DNA of 64,000 nucleotides from Petunia secreta (lineage: Eukaryota; Streptophyta; Magnoliopsida; Solanales; Solanaceae), in contig JARKIP010000030.1 in NCBI GenBank assembly GCA_029990175.1, forward strand, positions 16,765,501-16,829,500, given 5' to 3'. The notes under the pieces are model-generated. The model ran no database searches, was not told the origin of the DNA, and saw only the letters and a program-made list of their open reading frames with translations. Each line of letters opens with the position of its first letter. Positions within the stretch are counted from its first letter, which is position 1. Below are positions 10,225-21,820 of the stretch, one piece after another. The translations under genes were made by a program, and so were the position numbers.

Positions 10225-11018
10225 AACCTCGAACAAGTGTGGATAGTGCTCCCGCATCTCGGACTCAAGCTCCCTAGTAGTCTCCTCTCGTGGACGGTTC
10301 CTCCACAACACTTTGATTAAGGAATCTCTTTTGACCTCGACTTTCGGACTTCTCTAGCTTCAATAGGGATTGACACCTTCTCGTATGTCAAGTCCCTATC
10401 AACCTCGACTAAATCTACATTAATAACATGAGACGGTTCCTCCACAACATTTTGATTAAGGAATCACTTTTGACCTCGACTTTCGGACTTCTCTAGCTTT
10501 AATAGAGATCGACACCTTCTTGTATGTCAGGTCCTTATCAACCTCGACTAAATCTACATTAATAACATGAGACTGGTCATAAACATATTTTCGAAGCATG
10601 GACACATGGAATACCGAGTGAACTGACATGGATGGAGGTAATGCAAGCCTAAAAAAAATAGCGCAATGCGCTCCTACGCCTCAAATGGACCAATGAACCT
10701 AGGACTAAGCTTTCCCTTCTTCCCTAATCTCATAGCACCTTTAATTGATGACACTTTGAGAAATACTCGATCCTCCTCCATAAACACCAAGTCCCTACTC
10801 CCCTAGTTCGCATAAGATATCTGTCTACTTTGTGCTGTTCATAATGATCATGAATGATCGGACCTTATCCAAGGTCTGCAGAATTAGATCTAGATCAAAA
10901 ACCTTCACCTCCTGAGGTTCGAACCAACCAACTAGAGAACGGCACCGGGGACCTTATAAAGCCTCAAACAGCGCCATATGGATAGAACACTGGTAAATGT
11001 TGTTCTAAGCAAACTCCG
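10225..11018 (-). pseudogene. element C: integrase C-terminus / chromodomain-like tail
   Basis: Minus-strand pieces read RLGKKGKLSPRF (about 10700-10740), then VHSVFHVSMLRKYV (about 10570-10620). The end, at about 10230-10320, is KVLWRNRPREETTRELESEMREHYPHLF (20-residue core shown in two parts: KVLWRNRPREETT and ELESEMREHYPHLF). This order is the usual C-terminus of chromovirus-type gypsy integrases. A 139-bp tandem duplication (10293-10570) and frame breaks show it is dead. Confidence 0.65.
10293..10570. repeat. 139-bp tandem duplication in the integrase tail of C
   Basis: Positions 10293-10431 and 10432-10570 are two near-identical tandem units, both beginning GACGGTTCCTCCACAACA and ending CTACATTAATAACATGA. 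They differ at about ten sites. The duplication repeats part of the chromodomain-like tail and is not a multiple of three, so it shifts the frame. Confidence 0.85.
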
Positions 11019-11530
11019 CTAATGGCAACTATCCCAATGACCTCCAAAGACCATCGCACAAGCTCTTAACATGTCCTCAAGAATGTGGATAGTCCGCCCA
11101 GAAAGACCATCAGTCTGAGGGTCAAGTGTTATGCTAAGATCCATATGAGTACCTAATTCCTTCTGAAATGACTTCCAAAACTGAGCCGTGAACTGAGTAC
11201 CACGATCTGAGATAATTGACAGTGGAGCACTATTCAATCTTACAAAATTCTTAATAAAGATACGAGCTAAACGATCGGCAGTATAAGTAGTCCTTACCGG
11301 AATAAAATGAACTGACTTTTGAGACGATCCACCACTACCCATACTGAATCATGCTTGTTCAAAGTCAAAGGTAATACAACCATGGAGTCTATTCTTATAC
11401 GCTTCCACATCCATTTTGGAATTGGCATAGACTTAGATAACCTCGCTGGTCTCCTATATTCAAAATTCACCTGCTGACAGTTCAAGCACCGAGATACATG
11501 ATCTACCACATTTCTTTTATTCCCTTCCAC
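11019..11530 (-). pseudogene. element C: integrase zinc finger and core remnant
   Basis: The frame at 11294-11530 has CLNCQQVNFEYRRPA, the C-C half of the H2C2 zinc finger, and then the start of the core with DSMV. The frame at 11019-11342 has the core with SIISDRGTQFTAQFWKSFQ (second catalytic Asp) and then LDPQTDGLSGRTIHILEDML, holding the catalytic Glu region. The two frames overlap and are shifted relative to each other. The enzyme would insert element DNA into chromatin. Confidence 0.75.
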
Positions 11531-11741
11531 TAATACATCTCCCGAAGATCTTGGTAAATTTTTGTAATACCGGGATGAATAGAATATCGCGAACAGTGTG
11601 CCTATGTCAATATCAAATGCAGTTGACCATTTAATCGAAGAACACCATCATCTCCAATCATAAATACAGTCACTCCCCCACTTAAGGCTTCATCTCGAAC
11701 TCACACAAGTATGGATCCTTGTTTTTCTTTGATCTGAGAAG

Positions 11742-12300
11742 CTAGCGATGATTGTGCCCCCATATAGGCAAATACTCGGCCTGACATAGAATCATCAAGC
11801 GTAACTCCACTAATGGACAAGGCGTACAACTCTCGAGGCAATGGCTCATATCAACATCTAAATAGGCAAGGCTACCTATAGTATTTCTCCTCAATGCATC
11901 AGCCACCACATTAGCTTTCTCAGGATGATACCTGATAGTAATGTCATAATCTTTTAGCAACTCGAACCATCAACACTTCCTTCTATTCAAGCCCCTTTGC
12001 ATGAACAGGTACTAGAGACTCTTGTTGTTGTTGAAAATTTCACAAGGCTCACCATATAGAAATGCCTCCATAACTTCAACATGAACACCACCGCCAACAA
12101 CTGCAAATCATGCACAAGGTAGTTCTTTTCATGAACTTTCAGCTGCCGTGAAGGCTATCACCTTTCAATTTTGCATAAATACACCACCCAAATCAATACC
12201 AGAAGTATCACAATAAACCATAAATCCACTAAGTCCGCTAGGCAAAGCTAACACATGGACGGTAGTCAAAGCCGTCTTGAGCCTTTGAAAGCTCACCTTA
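11742..12300 (-). pseudogene. element C: RNase H remnant
   Basis: The 11742-11960 frame starts LKDYDITIRYHPEKANVVADALRR, the well-conserved end of gypsy RNase H, shown here as LKDYDITIRYHP and KANVVADALRR. Upstream to about 12300 only broken pieces remain. It follows the RT and precedes the integrase, the expected Ty3/gypsy order. Confidence 0.65.
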
Positions 12301-12311
12301 CAAGCATCAGA

Positions 12312-13170
12312 CTATAGAAATGGAACATTGTTCTGAGTCAACTTAGTCAATGGTGCTGAGATAGATGAGAAGCCGTCCACAAAGCGGCGATAATAGCCCG
12401 CCAAGCCCAAGAAGCTCTGAATGTCAGTAGGAGATGAAGGTCTAGGACAGTTTTGGACTGCCTCTACATTCTTAAGATCAACTCTAGTACCATCCTTGGT
12501 CACCACGTAACCCAATAACGACACGATATCCAACTAAAACTCATATTTGGATAATTTAGCATAGAACTTCTGATCATTCAATGTATGAAGATTTTTCCTC
12601 GACTTTTAGAATAAATAAGAAAATCGTCAATAGACATAATGACAAAAGAATCAAGGTATGATTTGAATAAACGGTTCATCAAATCCATAAAGGCTACAGG
12701 TGAGTTCGTAAGATCGAACGACATAACCAAGAACTCATAATACCCATATCTGGTCCAGAAAGTGGTCTTGGAAATATCTTCTGACCGAATCCTCAACTAA
12801 TGATACCCTGATCTCAAGTCAATCTTGGAGAAATAAGTCGCACCCTGAAGCTGATCAAGCAAATCATCAATGCGAGGTATATGATACTAGTTCTTGATCG
12901 TCACATTATTCAGTTGACGATAATCAATATACATGCGCATAGATCCATCCTTCTTCTTCACAAATACGGAGCAACCCAAGGTGAAAACTAGGTCTAATAA
13001 ACCCTTTATCAAACAAATCTCAAATCTGCTTCTTCAACTCTCTCAACTCAACTGGAGCCATACGGTAGAAGGAAATAGAAATAGGCTGAGTTTTCGGTAT
13101 CGTATTGATACAAAACTCTATCTCACGCGTCAGGGGTAAACTCAACAAATCATTTGGAAAGACCTTCGAA
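12312..13170 (-). pseudogene. element C: reverse transcriptase remnant
   Basis: The frame at 12578-12796 has RYGYYEFLVMSFDLTNSP and then SFVIMSIDDFLIYSKS, where the YVDD-like catalytic box is IDD. The 12312-12533 frame has LGYVVTKDGTRVDLKNVEAV and QSFLGLAGYYRRFVDGFS, the thumb and connection. Out-of-frame RT pieces continue to about 13160. Several stops and shifts separate them. Confidence 0.8.
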
Positions 13171-13245
13171 TACTTGCATACAACCAGAACTCGCTCAATA
13201 GATATCTTCTCCGCCTGAACATCTCGAATAGATGCGATATACTAT

Positions 13246-13690
13246 TCACACCCATAAGCTATCATCTTGTGCCTTCATAAAAGATATAACCTTAAACTTA
13301 GAAGCAGTCTTCATGCCCTTCCACACAACCCTAGGCTCACCCTCAACACCCAAGGTCACAGTCTTGGCAAAGCAATCCAATGTCCTGTGACAAGATGCTA
13401 GCCAATCCCTGCCAACAATCATATCGAAATACACCATATCTAGCAGCATCAAGTCTACCAAAGAATCCATACCACATATAGAAATTACACACTCTCAATA
13501 ACCCTTATCTACACAAATATGAAGATGAACCAAATCCTTACCCAAGAAAGATGCAAATCCAGGAGATACAAAAGAGAAAATAGATCATGGATCCATAAGA
13601 GAAAAGACATTACAACCACAAACAGAAAGCAAATCTGTCACAACAGCATTGGATGCCTCAGCATACTGACATGTCATAGCAAAAACATGC
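13246..13690 (-). pseudogene. element C: retropepsin remnant
   Basis: The frame at 13246-13470 reads DLMLLDMVYFDMIVGRDWLASCHRTLDCFAKTV (key parts LLDMVYFDMIVGRDWL and LDCFAKTV), the C-terminal half of the plant gypsy protease. The upstream active-site half is degraded. Stops separate it from Gag and RT. Confidence 0.7.
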
Positions 13691-13699
13691 GTTGAACCT

Positions 13700-14134
13700 C
13701 CGGAACTTTGAACCCTCTGTGATGGCTGTCTAGATAAACCCTAAGAAACTGAGGGATGGGTACAGCTGCTTGAGGCCCTGACTACACCAAATAGAATAAC
13801 TTCGAGGTCTGGCTGAACCACGCCCTGAATAGTTACCCACAAGGAAAGACTTGGCATAATGCCCGACCTCACAATAATTATAACAAGGACAATGACAACC
13901 ACCGATCTGCCTACCACACCCCTAAGTCTGCTGAGGCCTTTATAAGGCTAGTGGTGTAATAAAGGCGGTAAGTGCAGCTGCTTGATATGGTCTATGCTGC
14001 CCTTGACCATGAAAACTTTAACCTCCAAATGAAGCTCTACCACGAAGGCTGACAAATCGACTCCTCTTATTTACCCTCTCTATATCCTCTTTCTTCAAGA
14101 TAGACTCAACACGCCTAGCGACTTTGAAGATATC
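13700..14134 (-). pseudogene. element C: C-terminal Gag with degraded zinc knuckle
   Basis: On the minus strand 14134 downward reads DIFKVARRVESILKKEDIER then VNKRSRFVSLRGRASFGG, typical of the basic stretch before the zinc knuckle. Around 13860-13900 CYNYCEVGHYAKS is a decayed CCHC knuckle without its last Cys. The frame is cut at 14134 by insertion of copy B and continues at 20616. Confidence 0.65.
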
Positions 14135-14611
14135 TGTGTAGGCAAAAATACGCCACCTATTATTACGGGGATGCGAGTCCAGCTGGTGAGACTAGGCTTA
14201 TCTTACAAGTCACCGGGCATAAAGGATACATGCATGTTCTATGAGTTACGACCGTTCAGACGGTATGGGCGTAGGACAAGGGGATACATCCTGCCGCCTT
14301 AGGGTTACAATCTCCTAGTTAGGGTTTCGTATACACCACTACCTTGAGTTGTAGGACCATGGCCTTATTAGTCTTTGTATTTTACCTTAATTAGGATTGA
14401 GTATCCACTACTATAAATGCCCCTCCTCACATTGTATTGTACAACAAAGTGATTCACCACAAAATCTGGCTATTCTCAAGGACTACTCTACTTTTCTCTT
14501 TCATTATTTCTCTCTTTTATTTATTTACTTTTGCATAGTGCTTAGTTTATTGCTTCTGACCTCATTCTTAATTAATTGTTTAACCTAGGCGACCGATTTT
14601 TGGCATAAATA
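14135..14611 (+). repeat. 5' LTR of copy B (477 bp)
   Basis: It starts TGTGTAGGCAAAAATACG and ends GGCATAAATA, with the last CA mutated to TA. A TATA-like CTACTATAAATGCCCC lies near 14408-14423. It pairs with 20131-20615. Confidence 0.9.
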
Positions 14612-14634
14612 GTTTGGCGCCCACTGTGGGGCCC
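14612..14634 (+). other. primer binding site of copy B
   Basis: GTTTGGCGCCCACTGTGGGG follows the 5' LTR directly. The same site is found in copy A. The tRNA was not identified. Confidence 0.65.
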
Positions 14635-14673
14635 AGATAATTGTAGGTCTTCTATGAAGGAAAAGGCGCAATC

Positions 14674-14865
14674 ATGTCTTATGATAGCAACAACATTCCG
14701 AAGAACACTACAGATGCAGTAGATGAATTCGTGAAGGGTCCCAGTGATCCCAGCGTGCATCCTAAGGATTCCATCGAGCAACCGAAAGACCCTTCCCAAG
14801 AGCTAATCCATGTCGCCAGCGATTGGGGAGGCGACCAACTGCCGGAAGGTAATACTAAATTCTGA
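14674..14865 (+). pseudogene. copy B: N-terminal Gag
   Basis: The first ATG after the primer site opens a 63-codon frame (MSYDSNNIPKNTTDAVDE...) that matches the Gag start of copy A. It is stopped early by a TGA at 14863, where copy A continues. The following stretch to 15246 matches copy A gag in broken frames. Confidence 0.6.
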
Positions 14866-15246
14866 GGTTTTCTTGTTAATCCTCTCAACACTAAATAAAA
14901 ACAACAGCAGCAAAACTCAAACAACATGGTCGAAGGGATATCTCAAAAGTTAGGAGCGATGTTTTCTTTATCGCCTCAGAGACCAGCATCCTCGCGAGGA
15001 CCAGCTCCGACGAACCATTCACTAGCATCTGTACCTAACACAGGCTAAACATGGATGCCGCCCCTGAAGGATCATCAATAATCAACGATCAAGACCTTGA
15101 AAGAGCGCCGTCATCCAGGACGTCATAAAGGAGATGAAGGCCATCCATGACCGGATTGGTAATATGCTGGGTGCTCCATCCCAAGTTACCACGGTAGATA
15201 AGCAGAAGTTTTACAAGCATGCTTACAAAGCCAGCGTTGCACCAGT

Positions 15247-15960
15247 TTGCATACCAAAGCACTTCTGTTTGTAGATAACTTGAAGTATGATGGAACAACT
15301 GACCCGGATGAGCATATTGCTGCATATCAAACGACTGTAAAGAGCAATGAGATCACCGAGGAAGAGATTCAGTCTGCTCTGGTGAAGAGGTTTGGCTCAA
15401 CTCTGACCAAAGGCGCCCTTGCTTGGTACACTCAGCTACCAATGGGCTCCATCGAATCATTCACTCAGATGTAGGATCTATTCAAGAAAGCGCATTCTGG
15501 TGCCCGCAAGAGGGACAAGCACATGTAGGACATTTTTGAGATCTGTTAGCGTTATGATGAACTACTGAAGGACTACCTTGACATGTTTCAGCGGGAACAT
15601 ATGGAGATTCTTCCAGTCCCCGATAAATATTGTTGTGTTAGCCTTTGACAGAAATCTAAACTTGAAAGGTCGTTAGCTACCAGGGAATTACAATGGAGTT
15701 TTACCCAACATCTTGTGACAACATGGAGTGCATTGCATCAGAGGTACACTAAAAAGGTTCGCTTAGAGCCGGATCATTCCTACAACCCCGAAGCTGAGCG
15801 AATGAAGAGAGCAGAGAGTCCTTCTCTAGAAAGTGAGGGGGACGGAAGGAGAACAAAAGCAAAGGTCCAGAACCAGGCGAGAAGTAGAAAGCAGAGCAGT
15901 TCCTGGCGATCTAGATCTCAAGAAAAGCGGGCAGAATCTCAAAGCTTCAGAGATTTTGAT
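15247..15960 (+). pseudogene. copy B: Gag core with stops
   Basis: 15247-15474 encodes LKYDGTTDPDEHIAAYQ, EEEIQSALVKRFGSTL and GALAWYTQLP, the same domain as copy A 6292-6900. A TAG at 15472-15474 and later stops and frameshifts destroy the rest. 15715-15966 encodes a basic, Arg/Ser/Gln-rich segment before the zinc-knuckle region. Confidence 0.75.
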
Positions 15961-16047
15961 TTGTGAGTCAACGCCGTGGATTGAGTTGCCAATAACTTTG
16001 GGGAACTATGTCCGAGGGTCCGATGGCCGCCTACCATAAAAGGAGCG

Positions 16048-16437
16048 ATGGGGAGAAATGCAAAGCCTTTTTGTGATTTTCATCGCAACGATGGACATGC
16101 AACAGTCGATTGCAAGGCCCTGATGATCGAAGTCAAGCATCTATTGAAAGAAGGACACCTAAAAGACTTGATTAAAGGAGGACCACGACGTTCAAGAGCG
16201 CATGATTCTGAAAATTTGAGAACCGTCTATGCAATATTCACGATTCTGGAACCAGCAACAGCCTGGGGGACTACAGAGTCGGGGGAATTACTCGGTCCAA
16301 TCCTGTTTAGCCCAGAGAAAGAAAGAGAGCATAAGAGAGATCTTGTCAGTTCCGTGGACGTGTCCGACATGGTCATTCAACAAGCTCTGATCGATATGGG
16401 GAGTAGCATGAAAATTATTTGGATGGAGATGCTGTAG
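16048..16437 (+). pseudogene. copy B: Gag zinc region and protease remnant
   Basis: The 129-codon frame begins with CDFHRNDGHATVDC KALMIEVKHLLKEGHLKDLI and runs to the protease region with QQALIDMGSSMKIIW. DMGS replaces the expected active-site D-S/T/A-G, so the protease is inactive. The next frame, 16419-16718, holds a further broken protease/RT-start piece with LLTGLMTYRVNG. Confidence 0.65.
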
Positions 16438-16732
16438 AATTCACGTCAACACCACAAAAAATCTCCAAGTCTTTGGAATATAGTTGGCTTCAATGGTTGT
16501 CAAGCAGAACCTATCGGGGAACTAGCTGTATCAGTCTATATACCGGAAGTGATGAGCATTACTCCCTTCCAGGTGCTGAATTGTATAGGGAATACCCTCA
16601 ACACTCCATTAAGTCTTTAGATACCCGGCTTCTCACTGGGTTAATGACTTATAGGGTGAACGGTCTTTACTTGGAGAATATTATCCTACTTGTGGCAGGG
16701 ATCTTAATGTCCGGCTAGTACCCAAAGTAAAT

Positions 16733-17170
16733 ATGACAGAAGAGGAGTCCATCGAGTTCGAGGGCATGGAACGAGAAGTCAGAGAAGAGATCAGCGAACT
16801 ACGAGATCGATTGGCGGTGATGGATCAGCTAGTCCCCAAAGCAACAAAATTGGTATGTCAGCTCTCTGAGATACTGTGGAGACAAGTAGGACCCCTATGG
16901 CTGATACAGAGTTACCTAACCATAGCCCAGGAAAAGATACAACTCCTATAGCTTCTAGTGATAAACGAGCCAAAGCCAGGTGAGCATATGTCACTATATC
17001 TCTCGATCTTAGAAATAACATGGAATGCAGTCCTTGTACGAGAAGAGAATGGGAGGCAATTTCCCATGAAGTACGCCAGCAAAAGACCTTCACGCAAAGT
17101 TAGGTTTTTGCCTTTACTTTTTCAGTTTATTGCGGCCGTGATCATGGTGACCCAGGAGTTGCGCTCATAA
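16733..17170 (+). pseudogene. copy B: charged linker and RT/RNase H tail
   Basis: 16733-16951 encodes a Glu/Arg-rich helix (EREVREEISELRDRLAVMDQ), seen also in copy A at 5139-5324. 16958-17100 encodes EPKPGEHMSLYLSI and NAVLVREENGRQFPMKYASK, the start of the RNase H that follows RT in gypsy pol. The whole RT palm is missing between them. Confidence 0.6.
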
Positions 17171-17499
17171 ATTCTTGACCATATGGTTAGCATGGTTTTC
17201 TCTACACCGATATAGACCATATTATCTAGGCCCAAACTCTCAGAGGAGATGGCAGAATGGATTGAGAAACTGGGAGAGTATGGCATTATCTACCAATCCG
17301 GAAAAACCATCAAGTAACAGAAACTGGAAGGTTTTACTTCAGACTTCGTGGAGAAACAGAAGCCAAAGAAGGAGGAATCAATCGGAACAAAGAAACGATC
17401 GAGTCTGGGCATTTGGAGGTTAGCATTGACCTAAATTTCAAAGGGGAAGAAGCCGATCTGTGGGTTAGGACACTCACTGGGGTAGACTTTCGCAAGACC

Positions 17500-17960
17500 G
17501 CAAGAGCTTAAAGCGACGGAGCAGAGTATGAAGCCATAATTCAAGCTTTTGACTTAGCCTACATACTGAGGGCCCGAAAGGTCATCCTCTTCAGCAGCTC
17601 CCAACTGATCGTTGGTCAAGACAAGGAAGTTTTTACCACTGAAAGAATCTGCACGCCGGATCAGCGGAAAGAATGAAAGCGCTCTTGAAAATTTTTTAGG
17701 CATGGGAGTTTGTCTATAGGAAAGGAAGCTCAAGCGATGGCGAAGCATCCGAGGATTCATGCAGCCAGCAGATAGTGGTTGAGTTAACCCTTATAGACCT
17801 AATGAACCTTAAGTTCCAGACACAAGATCCATCACAGGGCAGCGTCACGCGCTGATAAACTACCTAAGCAAAGAAATCCTCCCCAAAGACAAATCAGAAA
17901 GCAGACAGCTGCGAAAGCAAGCCGTTTAGTATTGTTTGATTGGCACAGAGTTATACCATT
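17500..17960 (+). pseudogene. copy B: second RNase H and pre-integrase remnant
   Basis: Around 17520-17620 the plus strand reads EYEAIIQAFDLAYILRARKV then SSSQLIVGQDKE, the archaeal-like RNase H typical of the Tat lineage. 17770-17960 continues with VVELTLIDLMNLKF and QYCLIGTELYHWVVSGP, which precede the integrase zinc finger in full elements. The integrase core is absent. Confidence 0.65.
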
Positions 17961-19411
17961 GGGTTGTCAGCGGCCCAGAGGTAAGATCTCCAGCCTCAAC
18001 ACCCTCGAGTAGGGAAGCCCAAGCATATGCCCTCAAACCTTCTGAGGATCGAGCATAAAATATCTTTCGTTTTTCTAAAAAGCATTTATTTTTATGTTTA
18101 AGTTTCTTTTAAACTTTGATCGTAGTATTTTCATACTCATCAATCATGTTACGGGTTTTCACCCACAGCATCTCAAGCCTAGCGCCTCTTTATCAATAAA
18201 ACTACTATTCTTACTTAGTCAGTTTTACTTATTCAGATCCATCTACGATCCAACTATTCATAGCCCCGACCAGACCTAAGTTGAAGTAATACACTCACTT
18301 TTCGCTACAAAAAGTAGGGTATACTACTCTCTTAGAGCTAGACCATGTCTAGCTCAGCCAGCAGGCATCACTCATACGTTAAAATCGTTAATTCAACAAC
18401 TGCACCTACATGCCGACGGGGACGCCCGTTCGCATAGTGCCAGAAAGTCTTAAATACCCGAGTCACTAAGCAGAGACATTTGAAGTAGAATGCAAAAGTG
18501 ACATTTCCACATGGGCTAAATTCGTCCCATTGTGGGTGCAACTTAAGCCGTCACCTACTGACATAAATGAAGCGTCCTTCAGTGTGCACACCTGTCTCTT
18601 GAAGAGACTAGCCCAAAAAGGCATAGAAAACATACTGCTTGATTATGCATTACACAACATGTAACTGTTAATGAACGACCGTTTCATTAATAACAAACAG
18701 CCCATAGGCTCATAATATACAATTAGTTCTTCCTGAATACAACATTTTTTCATAACAATTGTAGAAAAAATGGAAACGAAAGACTTAAAACAAAGAGCTC
18801 CTCAGGATTAACATTCCTGAAAATCCTCCATCTGGATTGTAGCTACAAGTCCTAAACAGTTCGGAGTTGTTCTTTTCTTCTGACAGCCCGAGATATGTCG
18901 GCCCGAGCATTCCTTCAAGGTATGCGGTTATTGGTGAAACCAATGCCCGTCTGCTTGATCAAAGTGAGGGACTTCGAAAGTGTCTGAGTACAGATCTAAC
19001 CTTCTCCATCTTGCCCGGTTAACTCAAAGAGAAACTTGAAGGCTCGTCGTAGAGCTTAGAAAGAAAACTTGACCATCCGAGTCAACCTCAATTGGTCAAA
19101 CCAGAGTGTACAACTCCCTAGATCTTTAAGAACAAATACGAGCTCACCAAGGACGAAGAGGCTTGAGCTGGGAACCCACCACAAGGGAGCCTCTTCCCTC
19201 GGGTATCCCACAGCCAATGGCCGATGAAGTGTTGCAATAGCGGTTCAGCTGAAGCAGATAACCAAGGTGAAAGTCATGAATCACGAGGGGATCCAAAGCT
19301 CAGTGACATCTTAATCACCTGACGATGTGAAGCTGAATCCTCTTGCCTGTCATGAAACGGATCCAGACAAGTAGGCTTAAACCCTACTCCGTCAAAGAGG
19401 CAACCTAAGCA
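17961..19411 (+). other. 3' non-coding region of copy B
   Basis: No supported gene. The region aligns inverted with about 2200-3464 of copy A. It includes a palindrome-free, moderately AT-rich stretch and is consistent with the long 3' region of Tat elements. Confidence 0.55.
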
Positions 19412-19831
19412 CTAGAGAAATCCTGGCGGAGAAGCCGCATGACAGCTGAAAGGGCTAAGCGTCCTGACCCCACATGACAAGAAGAATATCACAGCAACCG
19501 CCGTGTTAGAAGATGAGTACACCGTAATCAGTGGACATGACACATTGAAGATATCCCAAAGGACATCGTTAGAATCTCGATCAAACTTCATGACTCGGGG
19601 AACTTCATCCGTTCTTTCTCGAATGAAGAAAGAAAAGTAGGTAATTGCAGATGAATGTCCTTCTATAGTTCCCTCATGCGTCGTCCATTCGAAATGAAGG
19701 AGACTTTCTGAGAATATCAAACCGGGATCAAAGGAAATATTTTTGAAGAAAGAAAAGTTTTTCACTATCATGAGAAATTGTTGGAGAAGAGAGATATTTT
19801 CTGAAGAGGAGTTTGTGAATCTTTCTGTCAC
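19412..19831 (-). CDS. ORF antisense to copy B, conserved in copy A
   Basis: This 139-codon frame is on the strand opposite to the element. It contains VMKFDRDSNDVLWDIF and ends near FFLSCGV, matching the antisense ORF of copy A (1769-2197). It sits between pol and the 3' LTR. Retention of an open frame over about 420 bases in both copies, while all sense frames are broken, hints at selection or at origin from a real gene. No function is recognised. Confidence 0.4.
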   Translation of the reverse strand: MTERFTNSSSENISLLQQFLMIVKNFSFFKNISFDPGLIFSESLLHFEWTTHEGTIEGHSSAITYFSFFIRERTDEVPRVMKFDRDSNDVLWDIFNVSCPLITVYSSSNTAVAVIFFLSCGVRTLSPFSCHAASPPGFL

Positions 19832-20130
19832 GAAGTCCCTATTTATAAGCAGAAAAGAGATAAGGACGACATATGAAATGGTTAAGCGTCATTATTACTG
19901 GAGATATGAAACGATTTGGAGCAGTTAATAGCAGTTCTTGGAAAGGTGCATGAAATCAGTATCAACCAATCAGATGAAAGCATGCGTAGTTCTCGAAGAG
20001 ATCAACATCATTTTTGGCCAAAAAGACTGTGAGTCTCAAGGAGTCAGTGAGATATCTTTTCACATCCATCTTGCACGCCACTTTCACTTCTTGACTGCTT
20101 GTGTCAGCACTCAGAAAGCGAGGGACTAAC

Positions 20131-20615
20131 TGTGTGGGCAAAAATATGCCACCTACTATTATGGGGATACGAGTCTAGCTGGCGAGACTAGGCTTATCTT
20201 ACAAGTCCCCGGGCACAAAGGATACATGCCTGTTCTACGAGTTACGACCGTTCAGACGGTACGGGCGTAGGACAAAGGGCATACATCCTGCCGCCTTAGG
20301 GTTACAGTCTCCTAGTTTTGGTTTCGCATACACCATCACCTTGAGTTATAGGCCGATGACCTTATTAGTCTTTGTATTTTACCTTAATTAGGACTGGATA
20401 TCCACTACTATAAATACCCCCTCCTTATATTTCATTGTACAACAGAGTGATTCACCACAAAATCCGGCTATTCTTAAGGAATAAGACTACTCTACTTTTC
20501 TTGTTCATTATTTCTCTCTTTTATTTATTTACTTTTCCATCGTATTTACTGTATTGCTTGTGGCCTTATTCTTAATTAATTGTTTAACCTAGGCGACCGA
20601 TATTTGGCATAAACA
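20131..20615 (+). repeat. 3' LTR of copy B (485 bp)
   Basis: It starts TGTGTGGGCAAAAATATG and ends GGCATAAACA. TATA-like CTACTATAAATACCCCC lies near 20405-20421. A long direct repeat of 14135-14611. Confidence 0.9.
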
Positions 20616-21700
20616 ACATCAATAAAATAGCATCTATTGCTCACAATCTGCTTTTTAATCTGAAGTCCAAGAAAAAATCTAGCCACTTTGTCCGACTCTA
20701 TGGGTATAAGAGCAAGAGCATGATGAGACAATTGAGTAATTAGTGCAGCATAAGAGGCTACTGTCATGCCAGAACCCTGAGATAATGTCTTGAAACTTAA
20801 CCTCGACTCCTCTTAATCAACCACATGAATAAAATCCTCAATAAACATCGAAAAAAACTCATTCCAGGTAACGGGTAGAAGATCAGCCCTCTTACCTCTT
20901 ACAAGAGTGGTCCACCATGTCTCAGCAACACCAGATAACTGAAAAGAAGCAAACCAAACTCCTAATGTCTCCAGAATACCTAAGTAGGGAGGATCTTCTC
21001 ACACTTATCAATAAAGTACCGTGCTACCTTAGTAGAAAAAGATATGCCATCAAATATAGGTGGAGATAGCTTCATAAAGGCCTGAAGCTTCTTCTGTATC
21101 CTAGCCTCGGTCATCATGAAAACGGGACCTGCCCCACTAAAATCGGGGATAGTAATAAGAATCTGAGATGATGTTCCGATAACCAGTGATGACTAAGGAA
21201 CTATATGAACAACACACAGAGCCTGAGTGCTCACTACGGGTATAGTTGATGAAGGCACGACTGTTGAATGAGCATCCATTTGAGGTGTAGCCGATGGAAG
21301 CACAACTGGAAGCACTGGTGCCTCGCTCACTTGTGGAGAATAAGCATCCATAAAGCTCAACATCTATGCCACCACATCAATTGGGAGAGTAACAGTAGCC
21401 TCAGAGGCTGGGGCTGGAACAGGAATATCAGTAGCCTCTGGCTCTATTATCTGAGTTGATCTCGCCTGTCTCACAATGGGAGGCCTACTTTTAATTGCCC
21501 TAGCAGTAGTGGCCCTAGGTCGGGTAGAAGGTTGTGCTCTAGCCTTGGGCCTACCTCATGTAGCCCTAGGTATCGACTGCACTAAAGGAATATCATCTGA
21601 ACGACTAGGAGAAGATCAAGTTCTCACAATCTGTGAAGAAAACATTCAAAGGATTAATACCTATTCCATCTATATAGCATGGGAAAAGATGAAATGGAAG
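20616..21700 (-). pseudogene. element C: N-terminal and central Gag remnant
   Basis: Reading on the minus strand, 21480-21240 gives a Pro/Ala/Thr-rich N-terminal part (RPPIVRQARSTQ, VPAPASEATVTLP). About 21120-21000 gives the Gag core start with FMKLSPPIFDG. The frame at 20576-20767 retains a run with FFLGLQIKKQIV. Many stops interrupt it. The rest of Gag lies beyond copy B at 13700-14134. Confidence 0.65.
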
Positions 21701-21820
21701 GTGATGACACATTCTTAAATACCTTTGTAGCCTCCTATTTATAAGTGTGGTCGACAACACACCCATAAACAAGACTCTACTTCGATACTACTCCATGACT
21801 TTCTAGGACTCGATTTAGAA

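Larger units (their letters stand above)
14135..20615 (+). mobile_element. Tat-type Ty3/gypsy element, copy B (non-autonomous, both LTRs)
   Basis: This is a complete but dead plus-strand copy: 5' LTR 14135-14611, primer site, broken gag, protease remnant, RNase H remnants, no RT body and no integrase core, a 2-kb 3' non-coding region, and 3' LTR 20131-20615. It is inserted in the gag of element C. Copy A (1394-7858) has the same set of missing pol parts, so the deletion predates both insertions. The LTRs differ at roughly one site in ten by eye, so the insertion is not recent. Confidence 0.9.
14130..20620. other. 5-bp target duplication around copy B
   Basis: ATATC (14130-14134) precedes the 5' LTR of B and ACATC (20616-20620) follows its 3' LTR, four of five bases matching. 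The two sides join the interrupted gag of element C. This fixes the nesting order. Confidence 0.75.

Noticed and set aside
14000..14134. Host gene interrupted by copy B
   Set aside because: The interrupted frame matches chromovirus Gag on both sides (13700-14134 and 20616-21700), so the host is another transposon.
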